Below are positions 44,687-54,563 of a DNA stretch of 64,000 nucleotides, piece by piece. The number at the start of each line of letters is the position of its first letter. Position 1 is the stretch's first letter. The notes under the pieces were generated by a model. The model had not been told where the DNA came from. It did no database searches and was given only the letters and a program-made list of their open reading frames with translations. The DNA is taken from NCBI GenBank assembly GCA_903970185.1, contig CAJCIC010000084.1, positions 1-64,000 on the forward strand. The letters are read 5' to 3'. The stretch comes from Gammaproteobacteria bacterium (lineage in GTDB: Bacteria > Pseudomonadota > Gammaproteobacteria > Burkholderiales > Burkholderiaceae_D). Both the position numbers and the translations under genes were made by a program.

Positions 44687-47600
44687 TGAATCGCATTGTG
44701 AAATGGTTCGCGATCGGGTGTGCGCAGCTTCTTTTTGCCACACTCGCTCATGCCCAGGGTGTCATTGTGCAAGACGATTTCACCGGCAGCGCGTCGTCGC
44801 TTCCCTGGACGGTCTTCGGCGGAGCCTGTCTGACCGCCGGCAACAATGCCCCCGGATCGATTCCGGCGTGTGTCGGAAATCCGTACTACCAGAACAACAC
44901 GCTGGTTGGCGGGGCCACGGCGACGCTGCCCGATGTCGCGGGCAACGGCGCCTTGCGGCTGACCAACGGTACGTCGTCGTATGACCAGAATGGCGCGATC
45001 CTCTCGCCCAACCCTTTCCCGGCCGAGGCCGGACTCCAGGTGACGTTCACCTCGGTTACGTACGGCGGCGATAGCGGCGGCGGTACCGGTGCTGACGGCA
45101 TGAGTTTCATCCTGGCCGATGGCGCGCGCACGATCAAGGACATCGGGGGCACGGGCGGCACGCTCGGCTATACCTGTACGCATGGGGGCACGAACGACGC
45201 CGATGGCATCACCGCCGGGTACCTCGGACTCGGAATCGACGAATACGGCAATTTTCTGGCCAGCACCAACAGCGTCAATGGCTTGACCCCAGGCCCCCAG
45301 AGCAATCGAATCGGCCTGCGCGGTGCAGGCACGGTGTCCTGGGCGTGGCTGAATGCCAACTACCCGGCTTACTACCCCGCGACGCTGTCGAGTCAATCTC
45401 AGCTGCAAGCGGTCGAGTCGACCTGCGCCTCGGGCACGCTTTGGGATTACAGCGCGTCTTCGGCAAGGAATACAGGCATCCACGTTGCAGCGTATCCCGC
45501 AATTCCTGGCGGCTATGTCGTGCTGCCAAGTACCAAGCCCCTGGCTGACGAGGCGGCGACGACGCGCCTTGCGGCAACCCCGATCAGCTACAAATTGACC
45601 TTGACCCAAAACGGCCTTCTGAGTTTTTCCTATAGCTATAACGGCGGAACGTTCAGACCGATCCTCAACCAGGCGCCGATCGCGTCGCTTTCCCCGGATA
45701 ACGCGACTGTGCCGAAGTCCTTCATTTTCGGCTTCGCCGCGTCCGTAGGTGGATATAACAACGTCCACGAGATTACTTGTTTCAAGGCCACTCCGGCCGA
45801 TACCACGACGACATCGGCTGGGACCAACACGCAGCAAAGCGGCCAGGTCCAGGCCGGATCACAAGTCTATTTGGCGTTTGCGCACTCCGACAATGCGTGG
45901 GGCCAGCTGACGGCGGAAAACCTGGTCTATAACGCGTCGACGCAGCAACTCTCGATTGCGACCATCGCCAATTGGGATGCCAACTGCGTGCTTACCGGGG
46001 GAAACTGCGCCGCGACGAGCGGCACAAATAACGCAGAGGCCTCGAGTGCCCGCACGATCATCACCTGGAATCCGACGGCGCAGCTCGGCACGCCCCTGGA
46101 ATGGGCAAGCCTCGCGAAATCGCAACAGACCGCATTGAATGCTGCAGACGGTCTGGGCAAGACCCGGCTCGCCTACTTGCGGGGCGATCGGCAAGGGGAG
46201 ATCAGTCAGTCTGGACCCTTTCGCGATCGCACGGGCGTGTTAGGCGACATCGTCGACTCGAGCCCGACGTGGTCGGGCCCGCCCGCTGCCCCCTACGGGG
46301 ATGTCTGGTCCGACCAATTGCTGGGCTCAAAGGCGGTGACCCCGCCCGAAAACAGCGGGCCGAACACCTACTCGAGTTTTGCCAAAGGAGCGGCAAAGCG
46401 CCTCAATGTCGTGTTTGTCGGCGCGAACGACGGCATCCTGCACGGCTTTGAAGCGGGCGCCTACGATGGCACAGGATCAGGCGCGGGCAATTTTGGCAAT
46501 TTTGTCCCCACTCGCAACGACGGCAAGGAGGTCATCGCTTATGCGCCGAATGCGGTGCTCAAGACCATTCATGATCCGATGACACCCGCGCTTGATTTCT
46601 CGTCGCCGCTCTACGCCCACAATTTCTTTGTCGATGCGACGCCCTACGCCGGCGATCTTTATTACGCGAACGCCTGGCATACCTGGCTGGTCGGCGGCCT
46701 TGGCCCAGGTGGCAACGCCATCTTTGCGCTCGATGCGACCGATCCCACGCAATTCAGTGAAACCAACGCCTCATCGCTTGTGAAGGGCGAGTGGTCAAGC
46801 ACCACGCTGGCGTGCGTCAACGTCACCATCCAGTGCGGCAACAACCTGGGTCAGACCTATGGCACGCCGGCCATCCGTCGGCTGCACAACGGTTTGTGGG
46901 CGCTGTTGTTTGGCAATGGCGTGAACAGCGCAAGCGGCCACGCCGGCATGTTCGTGATGATCATCGGCAGCACAGGGACGGTGACTGGCACTTACTTCCT
47001 TGATACGGGGTCAGGATCGCCTGGCGCGAGCAACGGCATCGTCGGCATCACGCCGGTCGATCTCGATGGCGATCACATTGCCGACTACGTCTATGCCGGC
47101 GACCTGCAGGGCAATGTGTGGCGATTCGACCTCACCTCGGCCACTCCGGCGAACTGGGCAAACACTGCGCCGATATTGTTGTTCACGACACCTAAAGGCC
47201 AGCCCATTTCAACGCCCGTGCAGGTTGTCTCCTCGACCAACTCCAGTGGCGTGCCTCGCGTCATCGTTGAATTCGGGACCGGACTGAAGACGCCAGAGAC
47301 GCTCACCACGCCGACCTCGTATGCCAAGGGCACGCAAGCGCTCTACGGGATCTGGGACGCGAATTTCTCGGCCTGGGACGCGACTTCGGCCCAGCAGTAC
47401 GCAAAGCTTGCGACGTCCGGCGCTGTAACGTTCTCGCAACTGCAGCAGCAGACCGTCCTGACAACGGTCGGAGCGAATAGAACCCTCAGCACCAATAGCG
47501 TCTGCTGGCAAGGCTCACAATCGGGGTGCTCGCAACGCGGTTTCTATCTCAACCTGCCCGGCGCAAACGAGCAGGTGATCGCACCGCCGTTGCTGGTCAA

Positions 47601-47943
47601 TGGCGCCTTCCTTGTCAACACCATCGTTCCGGCCAGTAACAGCCCGCTCAACTGTCTGGCCGAGACGCCCACCGGTTGGACCATGGCGCTTGATGCCTCA
47701 TCCGGCGCCGCGTTGCCCACGCCCTTCTTTTCCGACGGCAACAACAATCCGCTAACGCTTGGCAATGGCGTTGTCGTAAGTGGAGTGCAGTTCAATGCCT
47801 CGGGCACAGGAACGATCGTCGTCAGTCCGGCCGGCGCCACAACGGTTGTCACACAAACGCTGAGCGGGTCGGGCACGGCCTATCGCGTTTTTCCACCCGG
47901 CGGCGGCAGCGGCAGCCGGATCACCTGGATACAACTGAGATGA
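44686..47943 (+). CDS. pilY1: PilY1-type pilus tip adhesin with N-terminal lectin-like region
   Basis: 1085 residues with a signal peptide (1-24, ending LAHAQ). Residues about 28-375 look like an L-type lectin or ConA-like sandwich (GGGTGADGMSFILADG, GYLGLGIDEYGNF). The C-terminal part (about 400-1085) is the PilC/PilY1 propeller: GDIVDSSPTWSGPP, VFVGANDGILHGFEAG and the calcium loop DLDGDHIADYVYAGDLQGN. No von Willebrand A domain is seen. It caps the pilus and promotes adhesion. The longer frame from 44347 is only pilX in another frame. Confidence 0.9.
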   Translation: MNRIVKWFAIGCAQLLFATLAHAQGVIVQDDFTGSASSLPWTVFGGACLTAGNNAPGSIPACVGNPYYQNNTLVGGATATLPDVAGNGALRLTNGTSSYDQNGAILSPNPFPAEAGLQVTFTSVTYGGDSGGGTGADGMSFILADGARTIKDIGGTGGTLGYTCTHGGTNDADGITAGYLGLGIDEYGNFLASTNSVNGLTPGPQSNRIGLRGAGTVSWAWLNANYPAYYPATLSSQSQLQAVESTCASGTLWDYSASSARNTGIHVAAYPAIPGGYVVLPSTKPLADEAATTRLAATPISYKLTLTQNGLLSFSYSYNGGTFRPILNQAPIASLSPDNATVPKSFIFGFAASVGGYNNVHEITCFKATPADTTTTSAGTNTQQSGQVQAGSQVYLAFAHSDNAWGQLTAENLVYNASTQQLSIATIANWDANCVLTGGNCAATSGTNNAEASSARTIITWNPTAQLGTPLEWASLAKSQQTALNAADGLGKTRLAYLRGDRQGEISQSGPFRDRTGVLGDIVDSSPTWSGPPAAPYGDVWSDQLLGSKAVTPPENSGPNTYSSFAKGAAKRLNVVFVGANDGILHGFEAGAYDGTGSGAGNFGNFVPTRNDGKEVIAYAPNAVLKTIHDPMTPALDFSSPLYAHNFFVDATPYAGDLYYANAWHTWLVGGLGPGGNAIFALDATDPTQFSETNASSLVKGEWSSTTLACVNVTIQCGNNLGQTYGTPAIRRLHNGLWALLFGNGVNSASGHAGMFVMIIGSTGTVTGTYFLDTGSGSPGASNGIVGITPVDLDGDHIADYVYAGDLQGNVWRFDLTSATPANWANTAPILLFTTPKGQPISTPVQVVSSTNSSGVPRVIVEFGTGLKTPETLTTPTSYAKGTQALYGIWDANFSAWDATSAQQYAKLATSGAVTFSQLQQQTVLTTVGANRTLSTNSVCWQGSQSGCSQRGFYLNLPGANEQVIAPPLLVNGAFLVNTIVPASNSPLNCLAETPTGWTMALDASSGAALPTPFFSDGNNNPLTLGNGVVVSGVQFNASGTGTIVVSPAGATTVVTQTLSGSGTAYRVFPPGGGSGSRITWIQLR

Positions 47944-48446
47944 GTGCCACTCAAATGCGCGTCCCGCAAATTCAACGGCATCGCCGATTCTCCCCAAGCG
48001 GTCGCCGCGCTGCACCTTGCGACGCCGTGCGTTCGCGTGGATTCACCCTTTTCGAAGTCATGATCGTCGTTATCATCGTCGCAATTCTTGCCGCAATTGC
48101 CTTCCCGGCATATCAAAGCTACATCCGCAAGGCCCATCGCACGCCAGCGAAGACGACGCTATTGGATCTGGCCGCACGCGAGGAACGCTTTTTCTCGGCG
48201 AACAACGTCTACAGTCCGGATCTGGTCACGAGCCTCGGCTACGGCATAACGCCAGTGCCGTTGCCCGATGCGAATTCGACGTACTACCTGTTGAGCGTTG
48301 CGGTGGCTCCAGATGGTTCCTCGTATGTCGCCACGGCAACCGCGCAAAACGACCAAGTCAACGACGCATGCGGCAACTTCGCAGTGGCAAGCAGCGGACT
48401 GAAGACCACCAGCAATCCGGCCGTAGCAAGCGACTGCTGGCGCTGA
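47940..48446 (+). CDS. pilE: PilE-type minor pilin
   Basis: 168 residues. The prepilin cleavage motif RGFTLFEVMIVVIIVAILAA lies 33 residues from the ATG, a longer leader than usual. AYQSYIRKAHRTPAKTTLLD is the conserved helix and CGNFAVASSG...CWR the C-terminal disulphide loop. It overlaps pilY1 by four bases and closes the operon. Confidence 0.9.
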   Translation: MSATQMRVPQIQRHRRFSPSGRRAAPCDAVRSRGFTLFEVMIVVIIVAILAAIAFPAYQSYIRKAHRTPAKTTLLDLAAREERFFSANNVYSPDLVTSLGYGITPVPLPDANSTYYLLSVAVAPDGSSYVATATAQNDQVNDACGNFAVASSGLKTTSNPAVASDCWR

Positions 48447-48821
48447 TTCAGGACGATTTCGCGCAACTGAATCGTCATCATCAGTGGCAGCGTTTGGCAC
48501 GGGTGGCAACATCGCGAATGCTCTCGCGAGGCTTAAGCGGTGACGCGGGTGAAAGGCGGGCAGGCCCACTGCCAAAGGGATGTGGCCCCTCTCGACGTGC
48601 TGCTTCGTGACGCGAAATCGCTTGTCAAACGCGCGCGGTATCGAGGGCGGTATCGAGCGCGCTTGCACCTTCGGCAGGTCGATCACCAGGACCCGCTCGA
48701 TGCAAACCGGCGGTGGGCGCGAAGCCCCTCTGCCAAGGGGCACAACGCCTTGGAAGCGTCGTACACTAACCAGCTACCTCAGCAAACAGCCGCAGCTTTC
48801 CCCCAATCTGAATCGCAACCT
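48447..48821 (+). other. Gap between the pilin operon and the regulator gene
   Basis: 375 bases. The open frame continuous with the regulator is basic and not domain-like. A small stem GCCCCT/AGGGGC lies at 48724-48741. No RNA gene or pilin is visible. Confidence 0.4.
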
Positions 48822-51119
48822 ATGCCTGAAAATCACCGCGAGGCCGAGGCATTTCGCTTTGGCCCGTACGAGCTGCGCGTGTCCACTCAGGAGCTGCTCT
48901 GCGAAGGCGTGGCGTGCGATTTGGAACCGAAGGCGTTTTCCGTGCTGCGGTACCTGATCGAACATCGCGACCGGGTCGTCACCAAAGACGAACTCCTGAT
49001 CAATGTGTGGAACACGCCGTACCTGACTGACGGTGTCATTGCCCGGGCGATCACGAAACTGCGTCGCGCCATCGGAGACGTCGAGTCCGAACCTCAATAT
49101 GTAAAAACCGCCCATCGGGTAGGTTACCGCTTCGTTGGCGCCCTCGTGCCAACGCCTCCTCAGAATCTTCAAGTCATTGGCGATTCGAGATCCACCGTCA
49201 AGCACGGCACGCCAGCACCTCGTCTGGCCTTGCTGCCCTTTGCCAATCGCACAGGAGCACGCGAGCACGACTGGGTCGAGCTCGGCTTGATGACCATGGT
49301 CTATCGCGCAATCGAGAACGCCAAAGCGTCGCTCGTCCCGATTGAGGAAGTCATTGCCACTGCCTCCGGATTCTCGGAAACGGCATTGACAGCCGAGCGC
49401 AGGTTCGACCTGGTCCGAAAACTGGGCACGGAATATCTTCTGACCGCGAACGTTCGGTCCAACGCAGAACGCTTCAGTCTGCGATGGTCACTCCATCTAC
49501 CAGAGGGCATGTCAGTCGGTGGCGAGATTGACGGGCCTGATTTGCTGCGCCTGGCGACAGATCTCGCGGAGCTGATTGTGCAGAAAGTGTCCGTGGGAGA
49601 CACTCGTGCGCAGCGCAGCGGATTCGCCGATCCATTCTTCGAAGAAGCCTATGCGATGGGCATGCAGGCCTATCACGAGGGGCGCTTTGGCGACGCGCAA
49701 GAATTGCTTGACGTGTGCGTCACGGCGCAACCGCACCCAATCAGCGCCGAAATCGACCATTTTGCAAGTCTTGCCGATGCCTTTGACGTACGCGCCGTGC
49801 GCATTGGCGAAGCGCTCTTGTCGGACCCGGACAAGTCGCTGGCGGTTGGCGACAAATCGCGCGTGCTCGAGAAGCTGGCGATCCTCTATGGCTACCTTGA
49901 CGAACTCGATCGCGCGCAAATGGCACTCAATCGCTGTCGCGATATTCTTGCGGATGTCGAAACCGTGGAGCAGGAAGTTCGGCTTCTGATCGTCATCGGC
50001 GGTATCGAATGGCGCAACAGGCGCTTTCGACGCGCCTCGGCCGCAATCGACGAGGCGCTGCGCTTGTGCAACGACGACGTCCCGGCCATTCTTGGAAACC
50101 GGGCGAGTGGCATCCTTGGCTGGATTGCGCTTGCCCGCGTCGACGCGGGTGCGGCAGCTCTGCACTTTGCCGCAGCCGCAGCGACAGCGGCTAGCAGGGG
50201 CTGGGTGGCCTGGCAAGGACTCTGGCTCTCCGGGCTGGCGGAAGCGCACCTGAGGGCGGGTGAGATTGATTTGGCCGGTGCAGCAATTCAAGAAGCGCTG
50301 CCGCTGATCGATCAAGCCGGCTCGCAGTTGGCGCGCGTTCGCATCGCCACCGCCCGATGGGCACGGGGCTACCTGTGCGGCGACGCCGCAGGCGCGGCGA
50401 GCGCTCTATCCGATCTCGAGCAGGCGGCGCGACGCGGCTCGGCTCGCGATCGTATCGGTTTGGCGCTGGCGCGTGCGGCGACGGCGTTGGCAGAGGGCGA
50501 CCTCGAAGGTGCGCGGACATTCACGACGCCGATCGAAACGACCGTCCTCAACAGTCCGCAATTGCTGCTGCAGGCGCCGCTTTTGCTCGCCGTCCATCTG
50601 CGTCTTGGCCGTTTCGATGACGCGCGCCAGCTGATCGAGAAGATCCGCGAACGTTGCGGCAAATTCGATGATCCGACCATTGAGAGTCTGCATGCCTCAT
50701 GCACAGCGCATCTGCAATACGCGATGGGTAGCTACGACAGTGCGCGCGCCACCTTGGACACCGTTGTGCAGCTGAATGCCGGCTATCGCAATTCGACAGC
50801 TCCAGGCGTGTGTGCTGCATTGCTCGACGTGATTTGGATGGCGGCCGAGGAGGGGCGAGTCACCGATGCAAAACGCCCGGTTCAGGAGAGCGCCGCATGG
50901 CTTGACCAGTGTTTGCGCGCACTCCCGGTACGGGCGCGCTGGCAGTTCGCAAATCACGAATTCGATGCCGCCCTCGAATCACACTTGCAGTACACAAGTG
51001 CATTTCCACACGATAGAAGCGAGTTCACGGTGGTGACGGAAAAGCGCTACCGTCAAGCCGTGCAAGAGCGGCGCCCGGTCGAGCTTGCGCGGGCACCGTT
51101 TCTGCCGTCCCTGCCCTGA
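48822..51119 (+). CDS. Winged-helix/TPR transcriptional regulator (first of a pair)
   Basis: 765 residues. An OmpR/PhoB-type winged helix (about 8-106) has LEPKAFSVLRYLIEHRDRVV and TAHRVGYRFVG. A TolB-like alpha/beta region follows (LALLPFANRTGAREHDWVEL, about 125-255), then a long helical array of TPR-like repeats (about 270-740). There is no membrane helix, so unlike CadC it acts in the cytoplasm. ATG 48822 is chosen as the start of homology. A second protein of 764 residues with the same plan starts at 52242. Confidence 0.88.
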   Translation: MPENHREAEAFRFGPYELRVSTQELLCEGVACDLEPKAFSVLRYLIEHRDRVVTKDELLINVWNTPYLTDGVIARAITKLRRAIGDVESEPQYVKTAHRVGYRFVGALVPTPPQNLQVIGDSRSTVKHGTPAPRLALLPFANRTGAREHDWVELGLMTMVYRAIENAKASLVPIEEVIATASGFSETALTAERRFDLVRKLGTEYLLTANVRSNAERFSLRWSLHLPEGMSVGGEIDGPDLLRLATDLAELIVQKVSVGDTRAQRSGFADPFFEEAYAMGMQAYHEGRFGDAQELLDVCVTAQPHPISAEIDHFASLADAFDVRAVRIGEALLSDPDKSLAVGDKSRVLEKLAILYGYLDELDRAQMALNRCRDILADVETVEQEVRLLIVIGGIEWRNRRFRRASAAIDEALRLCNDDVPAILGNRASGILGWIALARVDAGAAALHFAAAAATAASRGWVAWQGLWLSGLAEAHLRAGEIDLAGAAIQEALPLIDQAGSQLARVRIATARWARGYLCGDAAGAASALSDLEQAARRGSARDRIGLALARAATALAEGDLEGARTFTTPIETTVLNSPQLLLQAPLLLAVHLRLGRFDDARQLIEKIRERCGKFDDPTIESLHASCTAHLQYAMGSYDSARATLDTVVQLNAGYRNSTAPGVCAALLDVIWMAAEEGRVTDAKRPVQESAAWLDQCLRALPVRARWQFANHEFDAALESHLQYTSAFPHDRSEFTVVTEKRYRQAVQERRPVELARAPFLPSLP

Positions 51120-51144
51120 GGACGCACTGACACACAGTTTCGCA

Positions 51145-51675
51145 TCAGAAGCTCAGGTGAAGTCCGTGGGTTGCAAAGGCCTGGTGCGCTGAAATTTCAC
51201 TGCGCGATGAATGGCACTTTGCGGGTGGGACGCTTGCGAAGCCGGCGCTGCCGTCCACCTCGATGCGTCCATTCAAAGCGGCCTTGTTGGCGAGAAGATC
51301 GGCCAATCCCATGATCGAGACAGTGATCCCTTGCTCAAGTGTCAATACCCGTCGCTCGTAGCCTTCACGAAACTTGAAATCGTCGATCGACGTCATCAGC
51401 CGGGTCGCGTAACCACCCCTGATCTTGAGTTGTTGATGCGGGCTCGCCAGCCGTTCTACGAGCCGGTTCGAGCCATGTAGCCCGAGTGACTCGATCGCCG
51501 TGACGGTGCGCTTGGGGTTTCCCAGGGCGTTGCCTAACAGGATAGCCAGATCGTCGGTCGCGCACTTGCAACCATGGAACTGCTTTGCGTGGCTACCAAT
51601 GATGAGGTACTGGACGTGATGCTCGTGAAAACGCTCGAGTAACCCGAGCTGGACAGGATTCAATTCGAGTGCCAT
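51145..51675 (-). CDS. Degenerate nucleotidyltransferase-like protein
   Basis: 176 residues. HVQYLIIGSHAKQFHGCKCA resembles the Gly-Gly-His-Ala start of AbiEii/DUF-type nucleotidyltransferases, but the usual DxD metal pair is altered: the stretch reads TDDLAILLG, where T-x-DLDLL is expected. The central ESLGLHGSNR to LADLLANKAALNG region fits the family. The C-terminus from about residue 140 looks unrelated. It is opposite in strand to both flanking regulators. It may be inactive. Confidence 0.55.
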   Translation of the reverse strand: MALELNPVQLGLLERFHEHHVQYLIIGSHAKQFHGCKCATDDLAILLGNALGNPKRTVTAIESLGLHGSNRLVERLASPHQQLKIRGGYATRLMTSIDDFKFREGYERRVLTLEQGITVSIMGLADLLANKAALNGRIEVDGSAGFASVPPAKCHSSRSEISAHQAFATHGLHLSF

Positions 51676-51834
51676 ACGTTTCTTTGAAGCAAAACCCGTT
51701 TACGAAGCCAGGCCGGAACTCAGTCTGCCAGTTGAACCGGCTCGATCAGGTGCAGATTGCGCAGACCCCGGACACTGCGCAATTTGGTTCTGTGAACAGG
51801 TGCGTGGCAATCCTCTCCCTTCAGAGGATAGCGC

Positions 51835-51851
51835 GGACGCCAAGGGCGTCC
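51835..51851. repeat. Hairpin next to the transposase scrap
   Basis: GGACGCC-AAG-GGCGTCC is a perfect 7-bp stem with a three-base loop, placed ten bases past the C-terminal end of the transposase-like coding. IS200/IS605 elements carry subterminal hairpins, so this may be an end relic. Confidence 0.35.
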
Positions 51852-51860
51852 TTCGCAGGT

Positions 51861-51999
51861 GCTCGTCTGGCGTCTTCTGCTGTTCCATGTACTGACGCAC
51901 AACCGCGATTGGGGCACCGCCGCATGAACCTGCGCGATGAAGTGGTCGCCAGGCGAATCGATCCGACGATCAGGGCGTGCACTTCTTAATGCGTCGAGC
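51861..51999 (-). pseudogene. Remnant of an IS200/IS605-type TnpA transposase
   Basis: On the minus strand one frame reads HRAGSCGGAPIAVVRQYMEQ followed by QKTPDE, the C-terminal pattern of IS200-like TnpA proteins (CGGAP..I..QYIEQQ.TP). A piece with LDALRS.R..RRI lies upstream in another frame, separated by a frameshift and a stop. No catalytic His-Tyr region is left. Identification rests on memory of the family pattern. Confidence 0.45.
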
Positions 52000-52241
52000 A
52001 CGTGCGCGAAAGTACGCTGACCTCTACACTCAAGGGTTGTCGTTGTCCTCGCTCAACCCCGAATCAAATCTGCACGGCCGAAGCGACTTGAGGCGGATCT
52101 GGTTCCGGCTGAATCGATTCAGACGCCTCTGAAAGGGGAGGGGTGCAACGCCCTTTTGCCGTACCATGACTTGGCGCTTTCATCGTATCGAAGAGGTTGA
52201 TCTGCCGAGCGCTTTGCATAATTTTTTTCTCGTCGAGGGCC

Positions 52242-54536
52242 ATGAGTAGCTCTACCGCTGCCGCTTCTGCTGACACCCTGTTTGGGTCAAGCTTCGAGCT
52301 TCGCCTGCACACGCGTGAGGTCATCACCAATGGCGTGCTGCAGAAGTTCGAACGAAGGGCGTTTGACCTGCTCGTGTATCTGATCGAGAACCGTGATCGC
52401 GTGGTCTCGCGAGACGAGTTGCTGCAAAAGGTGTGGGGCACGACGCATCTCTCCGCAAGTGCGTTGCCGCAGGCGATTGTCAAAGTGCGGCGCATGCTGG
52501 GTGACGAGCGTGACGAGCCGCAGCTGATCAAGACGATTCACCGCGTCGGCTATCGCTTTATCGGACACGTGCGCACGGTGCCTGGGCCGATTCCGGACGA
52601 GCCGACCGCCCCGGCACGTGTCCTGCCGGAAAAAGGTCGGGTTGCGTTTTTGCCGGTTGAGCTACGCGACGCAGGTCCAGAGCTTCAGTGGGTTGAATTT
52701 GGCCTCGTCGCACTGGTGATCAATGCGATGGCCGACCGCGGACTTCAGTTGCTCTCGATGGGAGACACGATTGTTGCCTTGACGGCAACGGACCCGTCTC
52801 TACCGGCTGAGCAGAAGGCCGAGCTCTTGTGCCAGAAACTGGGCGCGGCTGCGGTATTGGCCATTACCGTTACGCGCGATGGCGAAGAGTTCCGGATGAA
52901 TTGGAGATTGCTCGGGAGCAGAATTTTTAACGGCGTCGAGGTGCTGGGTCGCAAATTGCCGCGCATGGCGGCGATCCTGGGCGAGCGGGCAGGGGTCTAT
53001 CTGGGAGCGCCAACGGCGGCGGGGGCGACGCACGGCGTGACCGGTGAGGCGTTTGCCGACGAAGCCTTTGCGCGCGCCTCAAGCGCCTGGGAACTGCAAG
53101 ACTTCGAGAACAGCTGGAAGCTGCTGCAGTTGTGCTACCAGTCGCGCACGCCGCCGCTTTATGTCGATGCCTTCCGTGTGCGGCTGATGGCCGTTCGGGG
53201 AGATGCAGACGTCCTGCAATACGGCAACCGCGTGCTTGAGAGAATCGTCTCCGGTCGCGACCGAATGGCCGAAGTGACGATCCTTGTGGCGTTGTCGCGC
53301 TACTGCAGCGAAGCAGGCAAGCTTGCCGAAGCAGATGGGTACGTCACGCGGGCTGAGCACGTGCTCGCAGACGTCGACGATCCAGTCCTTCGCGCACGGG
53401 TGCTCTTGCAAGCCATTTCGGTCGCCTATTATCGCGAGCATGTGGATGACCACGCCATCGCACAATGCGAACAGCTGCGCCAATTGTCCCCACGACTGCC
53501 GCTCACACTTCAGCTTACCGTGCTCATCGCTTCCGCCACCATGCTCGATGCCGCCGGTCGCAGCGAGGAGGCCATCCTCGAGCTGCGGGCTGCGGTGGAG
53601 TTCGCCCGTCAGATCAACGCCCGCTACAACTTGCGCATCGCCGTGATGAATCTTGCAGCAGCGCTCGAGGAGGCGGGCAAGTTGAGCGAGGCCCATGTCG
53701 AGGCGACTGAAGCCGTGCGCATGTTCCAGAGGCATGAGAAGCCCGCGCACCTGAGAACTACCGCGCTTTGGACCGTCTTTAAGACAAGCATTTTGCAGTC
53801 GCAGGTTGAAGCCGCGCTTGCGTGCCTTGAAACGTACGAGGATGAGTCCGGCGACGATGACGAGCTGCTCGGATCGCATGTCTGTTTTTTCCGGGCCTTT
53901 GCAGCCTGGCGCCTCGGGTGTTTCGCTGACGCAGCAGGGCACCTTAAGGGCGCAAATCTCGGATTGCTCGCTGAGTCGGCGGTCGGTGGCCAGACGGAAA
54001 TTCCGTTCTACATCGGCATCATCCTGGCTTCGGCCGGGGAGTGGAGCTTGTTTCAGGAGCTCATTGAGGGTGCGGCTTCGCGCCATCAGCTGTCCAATCG
54101 GACCGGAAAATACGCGCACGCGAGTGCACTTGTGGAAATTTCCCAGGCGATCGCGGAGCACGCGATGGGGGATGTCGTCGGGGCCGGGCGGCGTCTTGAA
54201 CAGGTCGCTCAGAAAATCCAGGAGGGCTCGATTCGCGCGCGAGCGCTGCTCCTTGCGACTTGGCTGTCGTTGGAGGAAGACGATGTTGCGCACAGCAGAG
54301 TGCTTGCGGCCGAAGCCGGCAACTGGCTCACGGGCAACCCGCTCGGGATGATCATCCATGGGCGGCTCGAACTCGCGGACGGCGCGTTCGACGCGGCCGC
54401 TGCAACGATCAGGGTGGCTTTGGCGGGACGGGCCGCGTGCGGTCCCGCAGATCAGTATTTCCAGCACGTCTTGGCGTGTGCCGCTTCCTCACGACGCACC
54501 GTGGACAAGCTTCCCAATCTCGCGTGGCTTCTCTAG
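52242..54536 (+). CDS. Winged-helix/TPR transcriptional regulator (second of a pair)
   Basis: 764 residues with the plan of the protein at 48822: OmpR/PhoB-type winged helix (about 10-105; ERRAFDLLVYLIENRDRVVS, TIHRVGYRFIG), TolB-like region (RVAFLPVELRDAGPELQWVE) and a long TPR-like helical array. No membrane segment. The sequence outside the winged helix is strongly diverged from its partner. GAGG lies five bases before ATG 52242. The HD-GYP gene follows after 151 bases. Confidence 0.88.
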   Translation: MSSSTAAASADTLFGSSFELRLHTREVITNGVLQKFERRAFDLLVYLIENRDRVVSRDELLQKVWGTTHLSASALPQAIVKVRRMLGDERDEPQLIKTIHRVGYRFIGHVRTVPGPIPDEPTAPARVLPEKGRVAFLPVELRDAGPELQWVEFGLVALVINAMADRGLQLLSMGDTIVALTATDPSLPAEQKAELLCQKLGAAAVLAITVTRDGEEFRMNWRLLGSRIFNGVEVLGRKLPRMAAILGERAGVYLGAPTAAGATHGVTGEAFADEAFARASSAWELQDFENSWKLLQLCYQSRTPPLYVDAFRVRLMAVRGDADVLQYGNRVLERIVSGRDRMAEVTILVALSRYCSEAGKLAEADGYVTRAEHVLADVDDPVLRARVLLQAISVAYYREHVDDHAIAQCEQLRQLSPRLPLTLQLTVLIASATMLDAAGRSEEAILELRAAVEFARQINARYNLRIAVMNLAAALEEAGKLSEAHVEATEAVRMFQRHEKPAHLRTTALWTVFKTSILQSQVEAALACLETYEDESGDDDELLGSHVCFFRAFAAWRLGCFADAAGHLKGANLGLLAESAVGGQTEIPFYIGIILASAGEWSLFQELIEGAASRHQLSNRTGKYAHASALVEISQAIAEHAMGDVVGAGRRLEQVAQKIQEGSIRARALLLATWLSLEEDDVAHSRVLAAEAGNWLTGNPLGMIIHGRLELADGAFDAAAATIRVALAGRAACGPADQYFQHVLACAASSRRTVDKLPNLAWLL

Positions 54537-54563
54537 CCAAGCATGGCAGGGCCCCTGCAAAAC

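Larger units (their letters stand above)
51676..52241. other. Debris region between regulators
   Basis: 566 bases lacking an intact gene. It holds a scrap of an IS200-type transposase (51861-51999, minus), a 7-bp hairpin at 51835-51851, and the leader of the second regulator with GAGG five bases before its ATG. Confidence 0.5.

Noticed and set aside
53079-54467. Minus-strand frame of 462 codons opposite the second winged-helix/TPR gene
   Set aside because: The plus strand has a clear winged helix and regular TPR-like helices; the opposite frame is a shadow.
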